Below, in pieces: positions 8,428-17,178 of a stretch of DNA of 41,354 nucleotides. Source of the stretch: Bacteriovoracaceae bacterium (GTDB taxonomy: Bacteria > Bdellovibrionota > Bacteriovoracia > Bacteriovoracales > Bacteriovoracaceae); NCBI GenBank assembly GCA_947448495.1, contig CANFNX010000003.1:1-41354 (forward strand). The letters are read 5' to 3'. Under the pieces are notes generated by a model. That model was given only the letters and a program-made list of their open reading frames with translations. It searched no databases and had not been told where the DNA came from. A program made the translations under genes and the position numbers. Within the stretch, counting starts at the first letter, position 1; every line of letters begins with the position of its first letter.

Positions 8428-10995
8428 TTTGCCCTTTAAAGCAATCTTTAACACTTCATCAAAATGTTTTACAGGATAAAACTTCATCCCCTTACGGTGA
8501 CGTTCAGGAACTTCTTTAAGATCCTTCTCGTTTTGCCACGGAAGAATGATGGTTTTGATTCCTGCTCTCTTCGCAGCAAGAACTTTTTCCTTAATCCCTC
8601 CAACTGGAAGAACTTTACCAGTCAAACTCAACTCTCCTGTCATCGCCACATCCCCTCTCACCATTTGCTTCGTTGCAAGGGAATAAAGAGCAAGCGCCAT
8701 CGTGATCCCGGCCGATGGACCATCCTTAGGAGTCGCTCCAGCTGGTAAATGCAAATGGATTTCATGGGTCGCAAGATAATCCGTAGCTTCTTCTGCATTC
8801 GGAGCAACAGGAGCTGGAGTTGGAGCTGCCCCTTTCGCTGGTTTCTTGGGCTTAGGAAGTTTCTTATTGGCCTCTTCAATCTGAGATTGAAGAAGACCCT
8901 TCACATAACTGTATGCAAGGTTAGCCGACTCGCCCATCACCTCACCTAATTGACCAGTCAGTTTAAATCCTTTTCCTTTTAATGGAATCGATTCAACAAA
9001 CAGAATATCGCCACCAAAAGCGGTCCACGCCAATCCAGTGACAATTCCTGGCATCAGCGGCTTTTGTGCCTTATCAGTCTCAAAACGTTTAGGTCCTAAG
9101 AACTTTTCAAGGTCGGCCACTGAAGGAGAAAACTTTTTAAATTTTTTGGATGAAACTTTTTCAAGCGCAGCTCGACGGCAGAGCTTTGCCACAATTTGCT
9201 CCATCACGCGAACTCCAGGCTCACGAGCATAATCGGCCACCAGTGCTTTTAAGACCTGTGCAGAGAGAGTAAATTCTTTTGCTGTAAGACCATGTTTTTT
9301 AAGCTGCTTCGGAATGACCCACTTAGTGGCAATCGAAAGTTTTTCTTCAATTGTATAACCTGAAAGCTCTATGAGCTCCATACGGTCCAAAAGAGCCTCT
9401 GGAATTTCTCCAATATAGTTTGCCGTTGCAATGAAGAGCACTTTAGAAAGATCAAAAGGAACATCGAGATAGTTATCAATAAAAGTTTTATTTTGTTCTG
9501 GATCGAGCACTTCAAGCAAAGAGGAAGCAGGATCACCTTGATAAGATTTACCTATTTTATCAATTTCATCCAACATAATCACAGGATTGTTCACTTCCAC
9601 ACGTTTAAGTGCTTGTATGATTTTTCCTGGCATGGCACCAACATAAGTTCTTCGGTGACCTTTAATCTCAGCTTCATCTTTCATTCCCCCAAGCGAGAAG
9701 CGATAAAACTTTCTTCCTAGCGCCTTTGCAATAGAGTGTCCGAGTGATGTCTTACCAACTCCTGGAGGACCGGCCAGACATAGAATTGTACCATCGTATT
9801 CTGGTTTAAGTTTTCTTACTGCTAAGAACTCCATGATTCGCTCTTTAGGCTTTTCTAATCCGTAGTGGTCCTTCTCCAGAATTTTTTTTGCACCTTCGAT
9901 GTCCACTTTGTCATCTGTCGCCTTATTCCAAGGGAGTTGAATCATCCAATTCAGATAGGTTCTAGTGACATTGTATTCAGGTGAAGAATCAGGAATAGAT
10001 TCTAGTCTTTCAAGTTCTTCAAGTGCCGCTTTTTTAGCATCTTCCGGTAGATGGCATTGCTCAATGCCCTCCTCAATTTTTTTCATGTCCTTGGCTTTTT
10101 CATCTTCGTCCATACCAAGTTCGCTGCGAATAACTTTTAATTGTTCTCTTAAAAAGTATTCACGCTGATACTTATTAACCTTATCGTTAACCTCATCAGT
10201 AATTTTCTTTTGGATATCAGCTACATCTTTTTCACGTTTCAAATAGACAAGAAGTTTGGCAAAACGCTTTTTGACAATCAGTGTTTCTAGGAAATCTTGC
10301 GCTTCAGGCACATCAAGGGAAAGAGCGAAGGCTACAAGATCCGCAAGTGAGCCAGGTGAAGGCGAGTTCAACATCGCCAGTTTCATCTCTTCATTAAAAT
10401 AAGGATTAATTTCTGAGAGTTTTTTGACTTGGTTAATGACTGAGCGGGTGTAGGCATCTAGCTCCTCATCCGGCTCGTGAATATCATTAAAGACTTCCGT
10501 TTTAGCAATTAAAAGTGGGGCATCGACGACGTATTCAACCGCACGATAGCGCTTCATCCCGTGAACAAGAAGATTTACACTTCCATCAGGCAATTTTAAT
10601 TTCTTAACAACTTTACAGAGGACCCCTACTTTATAAATGTCTTTAGGAGTAATTCCTTTTGGCGTAATATCCGCAACAGAACTTAGTCCCTCGTGTTTTT
10701 CTTCATCATCCTCTGACTCATCTTCGTAATTAATCTGTTCCTCATCCATCTCTTGAAGAACTTCTTGGGCTTCGCCAAAGTCTTTGAATTTGACTAAATT
10801 AAGAGCAACATAATTGTTCTTGGCCAAATATGTATCTAGCTCAGGAGTATACTTATCCTCCGATAGAATAATCGGAGCTATCATTCCTGGAAAAATGGGA
10901 CTATTCACGATAGGAATAATGACCACTTCTTTAGGTAGCTCTGCTATCACCCCGGCCTCTGAATTGGCCTTAACTGCTTTATCTTTTGGTGCCAT
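8425..10995 (-). CDS. lon: ATP-dependent protease Lon
   Basis: Cytoplasmic AAA+ serine protease for damaged and regulatory proteins. The 856-residue protein has an N-terminal substrate-binding domain (about 22-310), an AAA+ domain with Walker A GPPGVGKT (Lys415), and a C-terminal protease domain with the Ser761 (KDGPSAG) and Lys802 (GGIKEK) dyad. Two non-standard segments are present: an acidic Glu/Asp stretch at about 80-101 in the N domain, and a Lys/Pro/Ala-rich linker at about 712-737 just before the protease core. The ATG has an AAGGA site upstream. The AMIN-domain gene ends 19 bases before it, so they are probably co-transcribed. Confidence 0.97.
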   Translation of the reverse strand: MAPKDKAVKANSEAGVIAELPKEVVIIPIVNSPIFPGMIAPIILSEDKYTPELDTYLAKNNYVALNLVKFKDFGEAQEVLQEMDEEQINYEDESEDDEEKHEGLSSVADITPKGITPKDIYKVGVLCKVVKKLKLPDGSVNLLVHGMKRYRAVEYVVDAPLLIAKTEVFNDIHEPDEELDAYTRSVINQVKKLSEINPYFNEEMKLAMLNSPSPGSLADLVAFALSLDVPEAQDFLETLIVKKRFAKLLVYLKREKDVADIQKKITDEVNDKVNKYQREYFLREQLKVIRSELGMDEDEKAKDMKKIEEGIEQCHLPEDAKKAALEELERLESIPDSSPEYNVTRTYLNWMIQLPWNKATDDKVDIEGAKKILEKDHYGLEKPKERIMEFLAVRKLKPEYDGTILCLAGPPGVGKTSLGHSIAKALGRKFYRFSLGGMKDEAEIKGHRRTYVGAMPGKIIQALKRVEVNNPVIMLDEIDKIGKSYQGDPASSLLEVLDPEQNKTFIDNYLDVPFDLSKVLFIATANYIGEIPEALLDRMELIELSGYTIEEKLSIATKWVIPKQLKKHGLTAKEFTLSAQVLKALVADYAREPGVRVMEQIVAKLCRRAALEKVSSKKFKKFSPSVADLEKFLGPKRFETDKAQKPLMPGIVTGLAWTAFGGDILFVESIPLKGKGFKLTGQLGEVMGESANLAYSYVKGLLQSQIEEANKKLPKPKKPAKGAAPTPAPVAPNAEEATDYLATHEIHLHLPAGATPKDGPSAGITMALALYSLATKQMVRGDVAMTGELSLTGKVLPVGGIKEKVLAAKRAGIKTIILPWQNEKDLKEVPERHRKGMKFYPVKHFDEVLKIALKGK

Positions 10996-11014
10996 AAATC
11001 ATCCTTGTTTTAAA

Positions 11015-11482
11015 TTATCGAATATCAATTACTAAACGACCTGGATTCTCAAGGTAAAAGACATCAAAACTTGATTTTCCTTTCATTGAGAGATTCATCG
11101 TAAGTGATTTTCCATCTACATTTATGAAGTCGATTGATTTTACATTTTTTGAATTTTTCAGATTGGCCTGATTCGTCGACATCATGGCATCAAAAAAATC
11201 AATTGAAATAAACTGATCATTCGCCGAAATATGTCCATAAATTTTTGGAATACTAGGTGTATTAAAATCTATCACCACGCGCTCATACCCTTGACCAGCA
11301 GCCGATGAGTTTCTCACTCCAACGATACCAGCATTTTTCAAATCAGAGTTATGGTGAAACACACCAGAATCAAGAAAAATAGATTTCTTTCGTGGAGAGA
11401 CTTTCCAGATTCTTTCCTCTAAAAGATTTTGTGCAAAAACAGGAAGAGAAAGGCAGAAAGTAATTAAAAGCAATTTCATCAT
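11015..11482 (-). CDS. Exported AMIN-domain-like protein
   Basis: A 156-residue secreted protein. The chosen start at 11482 has a GGAG site about nine bases upstream and begins directly with a Sec signal peptide (MMKLLLITFCL...VFAQ); a longer frame to 11500 adds residues that would spoil the signal. The mature protein has the beta-rich pattern of AMIN domains, ending 'ENPGRLVIDIR', which closely resembles how PilQ and AmiC AMIN domains end. AMIN domains bind peptidoglycan or localise envelope proteins. With only this domain, it may be a periplasmic accessory factor. It sits directly upstream of lon. Confidence 0.75.
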   Translation of the reverse strand: MMKLLLITFCLSLPVFAQNLLEERIWKVSPRKKSIFLDSGVFHHNSDLKNAGIVGVRNSSAAGQGYERVVIDFNTPSIPKIYGHISANDQFISIDFFDAMMSTNQANLKNSKNVKSIDFINVDGKSLTMNLSMKGKSSFDVFYLENPGRLVIDIR

Positions 11483-11521
11483 GCAGTGACTCCAATGCAA
11501 GGTAGAAGAAAGAACTGTTTT

Positions 11522-11550
11522 ATTCTATTAAAAAGGTTTGGCTAAGACAA
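11522..11550 (-). promoter_or_regulatory. Candidate sigma70-type promoter for the AMIN gene and lon
   Basis: On the minus strand, TTGTCT (11545-11550), a 17-base spacer and TAGAAT (11522-11527) stand about 40 bases upstream of the AMIN-gene start. The -35 box overlaps the last codons of the matrixin gene. Recognised by eye only. Confidence 0.4.
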
Positions 11551-13245
11551 AAAATTCTTCGCTCTTTTCGGCCTAAGAGACACGAGGATTGAAAGCATAA
11601 AACCGAGGCTAAAAATACCAAGGAAACTACCCGGACCGTCACCAGGCCCCTGATGAGAAGCGATGGTTCCACAAGCAGCAACTGCAGCGGCTTTTTGATC
11701 TGATGAAATTGTTGCTGCGTTAGCAGTAACAGACTCTCTTTTCTTAACCGCGTAAGCAAAGGGTGCATCCAGGCATGACTGATTATCCGACAAGTGGTGT
11801 CCAGTATCCACGATCTGCCCAGAAGCGTTTTCAATACTGAGCATCAGTAGATAAGGCAAATTAGTGGTTGATCCAAACTTAGAAAAATCCGGAACGCTGT
11901 AAGCAATATCTACATTCATTAGCTTCTTTGCCCTGATTTCAATTTCAAAAATATTATTCGTTAGTGTTGAAGATAACGGGATTGATGTTGAAACATCTAA
12001 ATTCAATGTTCCCTCAGCGATATTGATCGTTTTTCCAAGGCTAGCGCCAGTGACGACTGAATTATTTTGTAAAATCGTTACTGAGTATTCAACTGGGTTC
12101 CCAAAGGGTTGAGATAAAACCGTTACTTTTAGAAATTTTCCTGAAGGAGATCCTAAAGCAGTTAAATCGACATTTAATTTATCAGGATTTGAGAATTCTG
12201 ATGTTGAAAGATAATTATTCGTAAAATATCCGACATAGGCTTTCTCCCATCGAGACTCAAGTTGATAGTCAAAAACGGTCAAAGGATGAAAAGAAGACTG
12301 TAGCTTTTCTAGACTGTAATCTTGTTGAGATCGTAGCGCACAGTTGATGGTTACAACTCCAACATCTAATTCTGGTTGAGAATTTGTCAAATTTAAAGCT
12401 TGTGGTAACCCATCATGCTCTCTTCCACATTCGCTAAAAAAAGATCCCACATAACGTGCAGGGCAAAATTCGTTTTGTACATTTGAATAATAAATAGGAA
12501 GTGCATCAACGTTTTTCAATGGGGAAGTATACAAATAGTAGGTATCATCTAGTGGAAGCCCACCAATTTCAAAAGAACCATCTTCGCTAGTAATACCACC
12601 AACAATTTCACCGCTTCGTCTTGAAATGGCCTGAACATGAACACCTAAAATTCCAATATGATCTCCGCCCATAACATGACCAGATATTTTTCCAAATCCA
12701 GTTCTATACTTGTCACGAATACCAGCGCGATCATCACTGCTCAAATCTGATTGGCCTGGAAAATTCGAAAAAAACATAGTCGAATTCAGGACCTCTGAGT
12801 GCGCTAGTCCGAGAAAATGTCCTAATTCATGAGTGACAACGTCTTTGAGATAAACCTGATTTCCAATTGTCATTCCTGGCGTATCAGTAAAATCATAATT
12901 TTCCTCATTCAAATAAACAGTAGCAGAATTCACAGAGCCTGAATCAGAGTAATTTACCTCTGTGACGCCAATGACTGCTGACCCATACATTGAAAAGTTA
13001 TTTGAAAATTTCAGCTGATTATTGCCCGCATTAGTCCGATAAATATTCAATCCAGAAGCTGAGTTCCATTCAGTAATCGAACTATCAACAACACTTGTAG
13101 AAGACGGGAGAGATGAGGATGTGTTGATGACTTTCAAAGGAATATCTGTCCGACGCCATTTCAATTTATTTTGAGTAGCAGTCAGAGAACTCTGATGAGC
13201 AAAAACATTAAAAGAGATGAATAGAATAGGCCAAAGTTTATGCAT
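11542..13245 (-). CDS. Secreted matrixin-family zinc metalloprotease with C-terminal membrane tag
   Basis: A 567-residue exported protease. A signal peptide (residues 1-16, ending NVFA) is followed by a matrixin-like catalytic domain with the complete zinc site HELGHFLGLAH at 139-149 and the Met of the Met-turn at about 157. Next comes a beta-sandwich module (about 190-245, 'GHVMGGDHIGILGVHVQ', 'SEDGSFEIGGLPL') of the carboxypeptidase-regulatory type, then a long beta-rich region. The C-terminus has a Gly/Pro linker, a hydrophobic helix and a basic end (SLRPKRAKNFLS). This is the layout of GlyGly-/MYXO-CTERM-like sorting tags, though no exact consensus is claimed. It lies 31 bases downstream of the gene at 13277 and is probably coupled to it in function. 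Confidence 0.88.
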   Translation of the reverse strand: MHKLWPILFISFNVFAHQSSLTATQNKLKWRRTDIPLKVINTSSSLPSSTSVVDSSITEWNSASGLNIYRTNAGNNQLKFSNNFSMYGSAVIGVTEVNYSDSGSVNSATVYLNEENYDFTDTPGMTIGNQVYLKDVVTHELGHFLGLAHSEVLNSTMFFSNFPGQSDLSSDDRAGIRDKYRTGFGKISGHVMGGDHIGILGVHVQAISRRSGEIVGGITSEDGSFEIGGLPLDDTYYLYTSPLKNVDALPIYYSNVQNEFCPARYVGSFFSECGREHDGLPQALNLTNSQPELDVGVVTINCALRSQQDYSLEKLQSSFHPLTVFDYQLESRWEKAYVGYFTNNYLSTSEFSNPDKLNVDLTALGSPSGKFLKVTVLSQPFGNPVEYSVTILQNNSVVTGASLGKTINIAEGTLNLDVSTSIPLSSTLTNNIFEIEIRAKKLMNVDIAYSVPDFSKFGSTTNLPYLLMLSIENASGQIVDTGHHLSDNQSCLDAPFAYAVKKRESVTANAATISSDQKAAAVAACGTIASHQGPGDGPGSFLGIFSLGFMLSILVSLRPKRAKNFLS

Positions 13246-13276
13246 TTCAATCCATTGAAAGCAACGTTAAGAAATC

Positions 13277-13996
13277 TTATTTTAATTCTGATTTCTGAGT
13301 CATCATGCGTGAGATTCCCCCAGCAAAACCTAAAATCAAAATCAGCCAAAACACATTGAGTGTGTGAGCCTCATCTTTATTGTCAGACTTTGGGGCCTGC
13401 GAGGCAATGGAGCGATTTTGCCTCTCTGAAGCAGGAGATCTTTTGACGTTTTCTTGGCCTTCAAAAGTCGGGTATTGTTGATTTTGAACCACTTTGAGGT
13501 TTGATCCCTTGATCTCTCTAACGATTCTTTCGAAATCTTTAAAATTCACCTGACCAACCGTTGGATTTTCCGGGAATAAAGTATTTACCATGACAACATC
13601 GCGCCCGTAATTTATGACCTTAAATGTACCAAAGCCTAAATTCATGCCCCAGTATCGATTGTCGACATTTTTAATAAACAGCACGACTTTCTCACCGGCA
13701 ACAAACTTCGGAACACCTTCGACAACGACGTGCCGATCACCTAATTTGCCCCCAGGGTAATGAACAATGACTTCATCCATGCCAAAATACTCAGACTGAA
13801 GCCCCACTTCTTTGGTCATTTTGAATATCATTTGAGTCGCTAGAGATCCATTTTCCAACAGGACAGACTTTTTGCGGAGGTAATGACCTACAAAAACCCC
13901 ATCTGACTCCCTGACCTGCTGCTGAATAGGTTGTGGCCTAAAAGTTGTGGCCCCTAAAGTGAAACTAAAGCAAAGTAAGCAGATTAAGCGAATCAC
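13277..13996 (-). CDS. Exported, C-terminally anchored protein paired with the matrixin protease
   Basis: A 239-residue protein starting with GTG. It has an N-terminal signal peptide (MIRLICLLCFSFTLGAT), a beta-rich domain with 'DEVIVHYPGGKLGD' and 'GVPKFVAGEKVVLFIKN', a polar low-complexity linker (about 165-205), and a final transmembrane helix (FWLILILGFAGGI) with a short tail. From memory, similar 'PGG...GxPxFxxGExVLLF' proteins occur beside secreted matrixins in myxobacteria and relatives; that association is recalled, not checked. It could act as a substrate, propeptide or chaperone for the protease. Its ribosome binding site (GGAGGA, 6-base spacing) is buried in a strong hairpin. Confidence 0.78.
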   Translation of the reverse strand: MIRLICLLCFSFTLGATTFRPQPIQQQVRESDGVFVGHYLRKKSVLLENGSLATQMIFKMTKEVGLQSEYFGMDEVIVHYPGGKLGDRHVVVEGVPKFVAGEKVVLFIKNVDNRYWGMNLGFGTFKVINYGRDVVMVNTLFPENPTVGQVNFKDFERIVREIKGSNLKVVQNQQYPTFEGQENVKRSPASERQNRSIASQAPKSDNKDEAHTLNVFWLILILGFAGGISRMMTQKSELK

Positions 13997-14003
13997 GTCC
14001 GTC

Positions 14004-14042
14004 CTCCGGTATGTCCTACAGAACTAGTCGGACATACCGGAG
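14004..14042 (-). promoter_or_regulatory. Perfect 13-bp inverted repeat that masks a Shine-Dalgarno sequence
   Basis: Arms CTCCGGTATGTCC (14004-14016) and GGACATACCGGAG (14030-14042), as written on the + strand, are exact reverse complements with a 13-base loop. In the minus-strand mRNA the 3' arm ends in GGAG, the core of the GGAGGA ribosome binding site of the gene starting at 13996. No T-tract follows on the minus strand, so a plain terminator is less likely than a translational control hairpin or a protein-binding palindrome. Confidence 0.75.
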
Positions 14043-14057
14043 ACAAACTTGAGTTTT

Positions 14058-16694
14058 TTAATCCAGTTTCAGCAGTTTAATTTCCCCATTTTCAAAACTC
14101 ATCCGAGATGTCGCTAAGTGTTTGAAACAAGGTGATGAATCGATGATTAAAAGGGAGTTTTCAAATTGAATGAGGTCCTGCAAGAACAATCCCAATTGCT
14201 TGAGCTCTTTTTCAGATAGGCCAAAAGAAAGATTTTCAAAAATGATAAGTGAATTCTGAATCGTTTTCATTAACTTGGAGAGCAAATAAATTCTTTGTTT
14301 TTCTCCACCTGAAAGTGAATTGAGGGCCCGATCTAAAGATAGATAATCCAAATTTAAAATTTTCAGATACTCCCAAATACGTCTAAATTTAGGAGTCAGT
14401 TCGATTCTCTCTAATACTTGATTCAGCGGTAAATTATAGGCTTCAGCAACGGTCATCTTACCGTCGGAAATATTCGCATAGAGCGGTTTTATTTTTAAGC
14501 CTTTGCAGTCTTCACACTCCAAAACAATATCTTCTAAATACTGCATTTCAATAACGATGGACCCCTTCCCTTCACAGCGAGAACACATTCCAAGCTCTGA
14601 GTTAGATGAGAAATGTCCCTCTTTAAGATTCATACTTTTTGAGATAGGTAATTTTAAAAAATGCTTCCTAATAACGGAGGCAAACTCAGTAATTGTGCCA
14701 ACAGATGAGCGTGAGGTGAAACGATTGAGTTCAGAAGAAATCACAATAATATCTTCAAACTTCTGGGGAGACTTTATCGACTTTGCTTTAAATTCAACAT
14801 CTTCAAGCCAGTCTCCCGAGATCTTTTTATAGAGAGAATTCGCCATAATTTTTATCAAGGCTGAACTTTTACCTGTTCCAGAATTCCCTGTTACCCAAAC
14901 CATCTCATGAAGAGGGACTTTAAAATCTGAATATGTTTTTCCGTAAATAGATGGTTCAAAGACTTCAATAAATTCTTTCGTCTTGGGTCTTTTTTTAATT
15001 AAATTCCAGGCGGTAGAGTCTTTCTTTTTAAAATATTGAACAGGAGATCCTTCATACATTATTTCTCCGCCTGCTTTTCCTGAAGACGGTCCCATGACAA
15101 CTAAATAATCGCAATTTTTTTGTAGGAATTCAGAGTGGTCAATAAGTATAACAGTGTTTCCCTGTTTGATAATCTCCTCTAGTCCTCGAAGAAGCATCTT
15201 TAATTCATTATCACTTAAGCCTAAGCTGGGTTCATCAAGAACGAATAAACTATCAACACCTTTGAACGAGAGATATTTGATCAGAAGGAGTCTCTGATAC
15301 TCTCCAGCCGAAAGTGACTTTGCCTTTCGCAAGAGTGACAAATGATTCAATCCCATATCACTTGCAAGCTGAAGTTTTTCTGTAATTTCTAAAATAAGGC
15401 GAGCCTCATGAGTTTCTCCCTTAACAGTCTTTTTAGAAAACAATTCAAGAGCATCCTCTACTGTCAGTTGCATAATTTCCGCAAGTCCCATAAATTTTCC
15501 ACCAAGACTAATTTGATAATGGTGAACATCTTTATTGAGACGTGTTGAAGAACAAATCTGGCAGGGTTCTTCTTTTTGTAAATTGCGGATATAGATTCGA
15601 ACAGAAGGTTTATATTTTTTACTCTCTAGATATCCTTTCAATTCTCCATAACCAGGATACTGACCAAGACCGTCTTCAAGAATTTGAAAAAAATCTTTCG
15701 ATTGTTTTTTTATAGGTATATCTGTTGCATATTTTTTCTTCTTACAAATTTTAAGAAATTCTTCGTAGGCAAATTGAAAGGGAGCGTAATTGAGCAATCT
15801 AAGTCCCCCCTCTTCAATACTCAGGTCCTTATCCACAATTTTATTTTCATCATAAATAAGATTAGCACCATACCCATTACAACTTTGACAGGCCCCCAAA
15901 GCACTATATGGGGAAAATGCTGAGACAGTAGAAACGGGACGGGATTCAAAACCACATTTCGGACACACTTTTTCGAAATGAAACTCTAACTTTTGAGGCT
16001 TTTTCAAATCTGGGCCGATGATCATGTAATTTAAAGGCCACTGATTAAGCTTAAGCTCGGTCCACTTTTTTTCTAAGCTATCTAAGTTTTCAAATTTAAA
16101 TCTAAGAACTTCCCAGTATTCATCTTCTGGATTGAAAGTCTCAATCGTTTTTCTTTTAAGTGAATAAGAACGAGGAGGTAAAAATCCCTCACCAAATACG
16201 CGAATAAATTCATGAGGTGATAAAACAACATGATAGGCACCACCAGGAATCACACTCTTTACTTGCTGCTTCATCTGGTCAGACAAAGCGCGTATTTCAA
16301 GCTCACACTTATGATCCGGACACATTTCTTTTGAAGAGCCAAAAAATAAGTTTTGTAATGAGTCCGTTAGTCTCATCAAATCAGAAACAACAGATCTTGA
16401 GCCCACCAATGGATTAATCTGAGGAAGTCCAAAAACAGGGAGCACAGGATAAATAAGATCGACATCTACGGCAGCAGGTCTTTCCGTAAAAAACTTCATG
16501 GAATTTGGGAAAGAGTTCACAAAACGCCGCTTGGATTCATTGTGAAGTGTATGAAAAGCTAAAGATGTTTTTCCGGAGCCAGAAGGGCCAGCAAAACAAA
16601 TCAGCTTTCTAAGGGGGATGTCGAGGTCGATATTTTTTAGATTATGAACCCTGGCACCGCGAATTTGAATAAAGTCTACGTCGCGTTTTTCCAT
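14058..16694 (-). CDS. Divergent UvrA paralogue (twin-ABC ATPase)
   Basis: An 878-residue member of the UvrA family, about 60 residues shorter than canonical UvrA. The N-terminal ABC half is intact: Walker A GPSGSGKT with Lys42, zinc module CPKCGF...CQSC, signature LSAGEYQR, Walker B LDEPSLGL with Asp487/Glu488, and switch His520. The C-terminal half keeps a Walker A-like GNSGTGKSS (Lys609), the zinc finger CSRC...CEDC and signature LSGGEKQR. However, its Walker B reads FENLSFGL (Glu820/Asn821 in place of Asp-Glu) and the switch His is Ser853. It is therefore probably not the housekeeping UvrA but a UvrA2-like or otherwise specialised paralogue, with DNA binding or resistance as possible roles. 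The start has no clear Shine-Dalgarno and lies just behind the rpsI terminator. Confidence 0.85.
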   Translation of the reverse strand: MEKRDVDFIQIRGARVHNLKNIDLDIPLRKLICFAGPSGSGKTSLAFHTLHNESKRRFVNSFPNSMKFFTERPAAVDVDLIYPVLPVFGLPQINPLVGSRSVVSDLMRLTDSLQNLFFGSSKEMCPDHKCELEIRALSDQMKQQVKSVIPGGAYHVVLSPHEFIRVFGEGFLPPRSYSLKRKTIETFNPEDEYWEVLRFKFENLDSLEKKWTELKLNQWPLNYMIIGPDLKKPQKLEFHFEKVCPKCGFESRPVSTVSAFSPYSALGACQSCNGYGANLIYDENKIVDKDLSIEEGGLRLLNYAPFQFAYEEFLKICKKKKYATDIPIKKQSKDFFQILEDGLGQYPGYGELKGYLESKKYKPSVRIYIRNLQKEEPCQICSSTRLNKDVHHYQISLGGKFMGLAEIMQLTVEDALELFSKKTVKGETHEARLILEITEKLQLASDMGLNHLSLLRKAKSLSAGEYQRLLLIKYLSFKGVDSLFVLDEPSLGLSDNELKMLLRGLEEIIKQGNTVILIDHSEFLQKNCDYLVVMGPSSGKAGGEIMYEGSPVQYFKKKDSTAWNLIKKRPKTKEFIEVFEPSIYGKTYSDFKVPLHEMVWVTGNSGTGKSSALIKIMANSLYKKISGDWLEDVEFKAKSIKSPQKFEDIIVISSELNRFTSRSSVGTITEFASVIRKHFLKLPISKSMNLKEGHFSSNSELGMCSRCEGKGSIVIEMQYLEDIVLECEDCKGLKIKPLYANISDGKMTVAEAYNLPLNQVLERIELTPKFRRIWEYLKILNLDYLSLDRALNSLSGGEKQRIYLLSKLMKTIQNSLIIFENLSFGLSEKELKQLGLFLQDLIQFENSLLIIDSSPCFKHLATSRMSFENGEIKLLKLD

Positions 16695-16704
16695 AGGTAT
16701 TTAT

Positions 16705-16732
16705 AAAATAAAAAGGGCTCCTTGCGGAGCCC
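16705..16732 (-). terminator. Rho-independent terminator after rpsI
   Basis: On the minus strand GGGCTCC-GCAA-GGAGCCC (16715-16732) is followed by TTTTTATTTT. It lies 27 bases after the rpsI stop and only 10 bases before the UvrA-paralogue start codon. Confidence 0.9.
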
Positions 16733-16759
16733 CTTCCAACAAATGTTGAAGTCTTAAGA

Positions 16760-17161
16760 TTAACGTTTAGAGAATTGGTAAGACTTACGAGCACCAGACT
16801 TACCTGGTTTCTTACGCTCAACTTTTCTAGCATCACGAGTAAGGAAGCCAGCAGCTTTAAGCTCAGGACGACCATTTGGTGCCAATTTAAGAAGTGCGCG
16901 AGCAATACCAAGGCGGATAGCTCCAGCTTGACCAGTTACACCGCCACCTTTTACATTAATTTTGAAATCGTAGTTTTCGTTAACCTTGAGAAGATTCAAA
17001 GGTTGGAAAACAATGTATCGGCTTGTAGCTTTAGGGAAATAATTTGCAACATCGCGATCATTGATAACGATTTTGCCATTGCCGCGTGAAACGTAAACTC
17101 TTGCAACTGAAGTTTTACGGCGACCTACTGTGTGAACATCATAAGATTTAGCTTTAGACAT
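16760..17161 (-). CDS. rpsI: 30S ribosomal protein S9
   Basis: A 133-residue small-subunit ribosomal protein whose C-terminal tail reaches the P-site tRNA. It has the expected '[12 protein letters not shown]' start, the '[19 protein letters not shown]' centre and the basic end [17 protein letters not shown]. It follows rplM after 17 bases in the conserved rplM-rpsI operon and is closed by a strong terminator. Confidence 0.98.
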   Translation of the reverse strand: MSKAKSYDVHTVGRRKTSVARVYVSRGNGKIVINDRDVANYFPKATSRYIVFQPLNLLKVNENYDFKINVKGGGVTGQAGAIRLGIARALLKLAPNGRPELKAAGFLTRDARKVERKKPGKSGARKSYQFSKR

Positions 17162-17178
17162 ATCTCTGATCCTTTAAA

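Noticed and set aside
14004-14042. Reading the 13-bp inverted repeat as the ends of a mobile element or as a plain terminator
   Set aside because: The arms are only 13 bases apart with nothing between them, and there is no T-tract in the direction of transcription.
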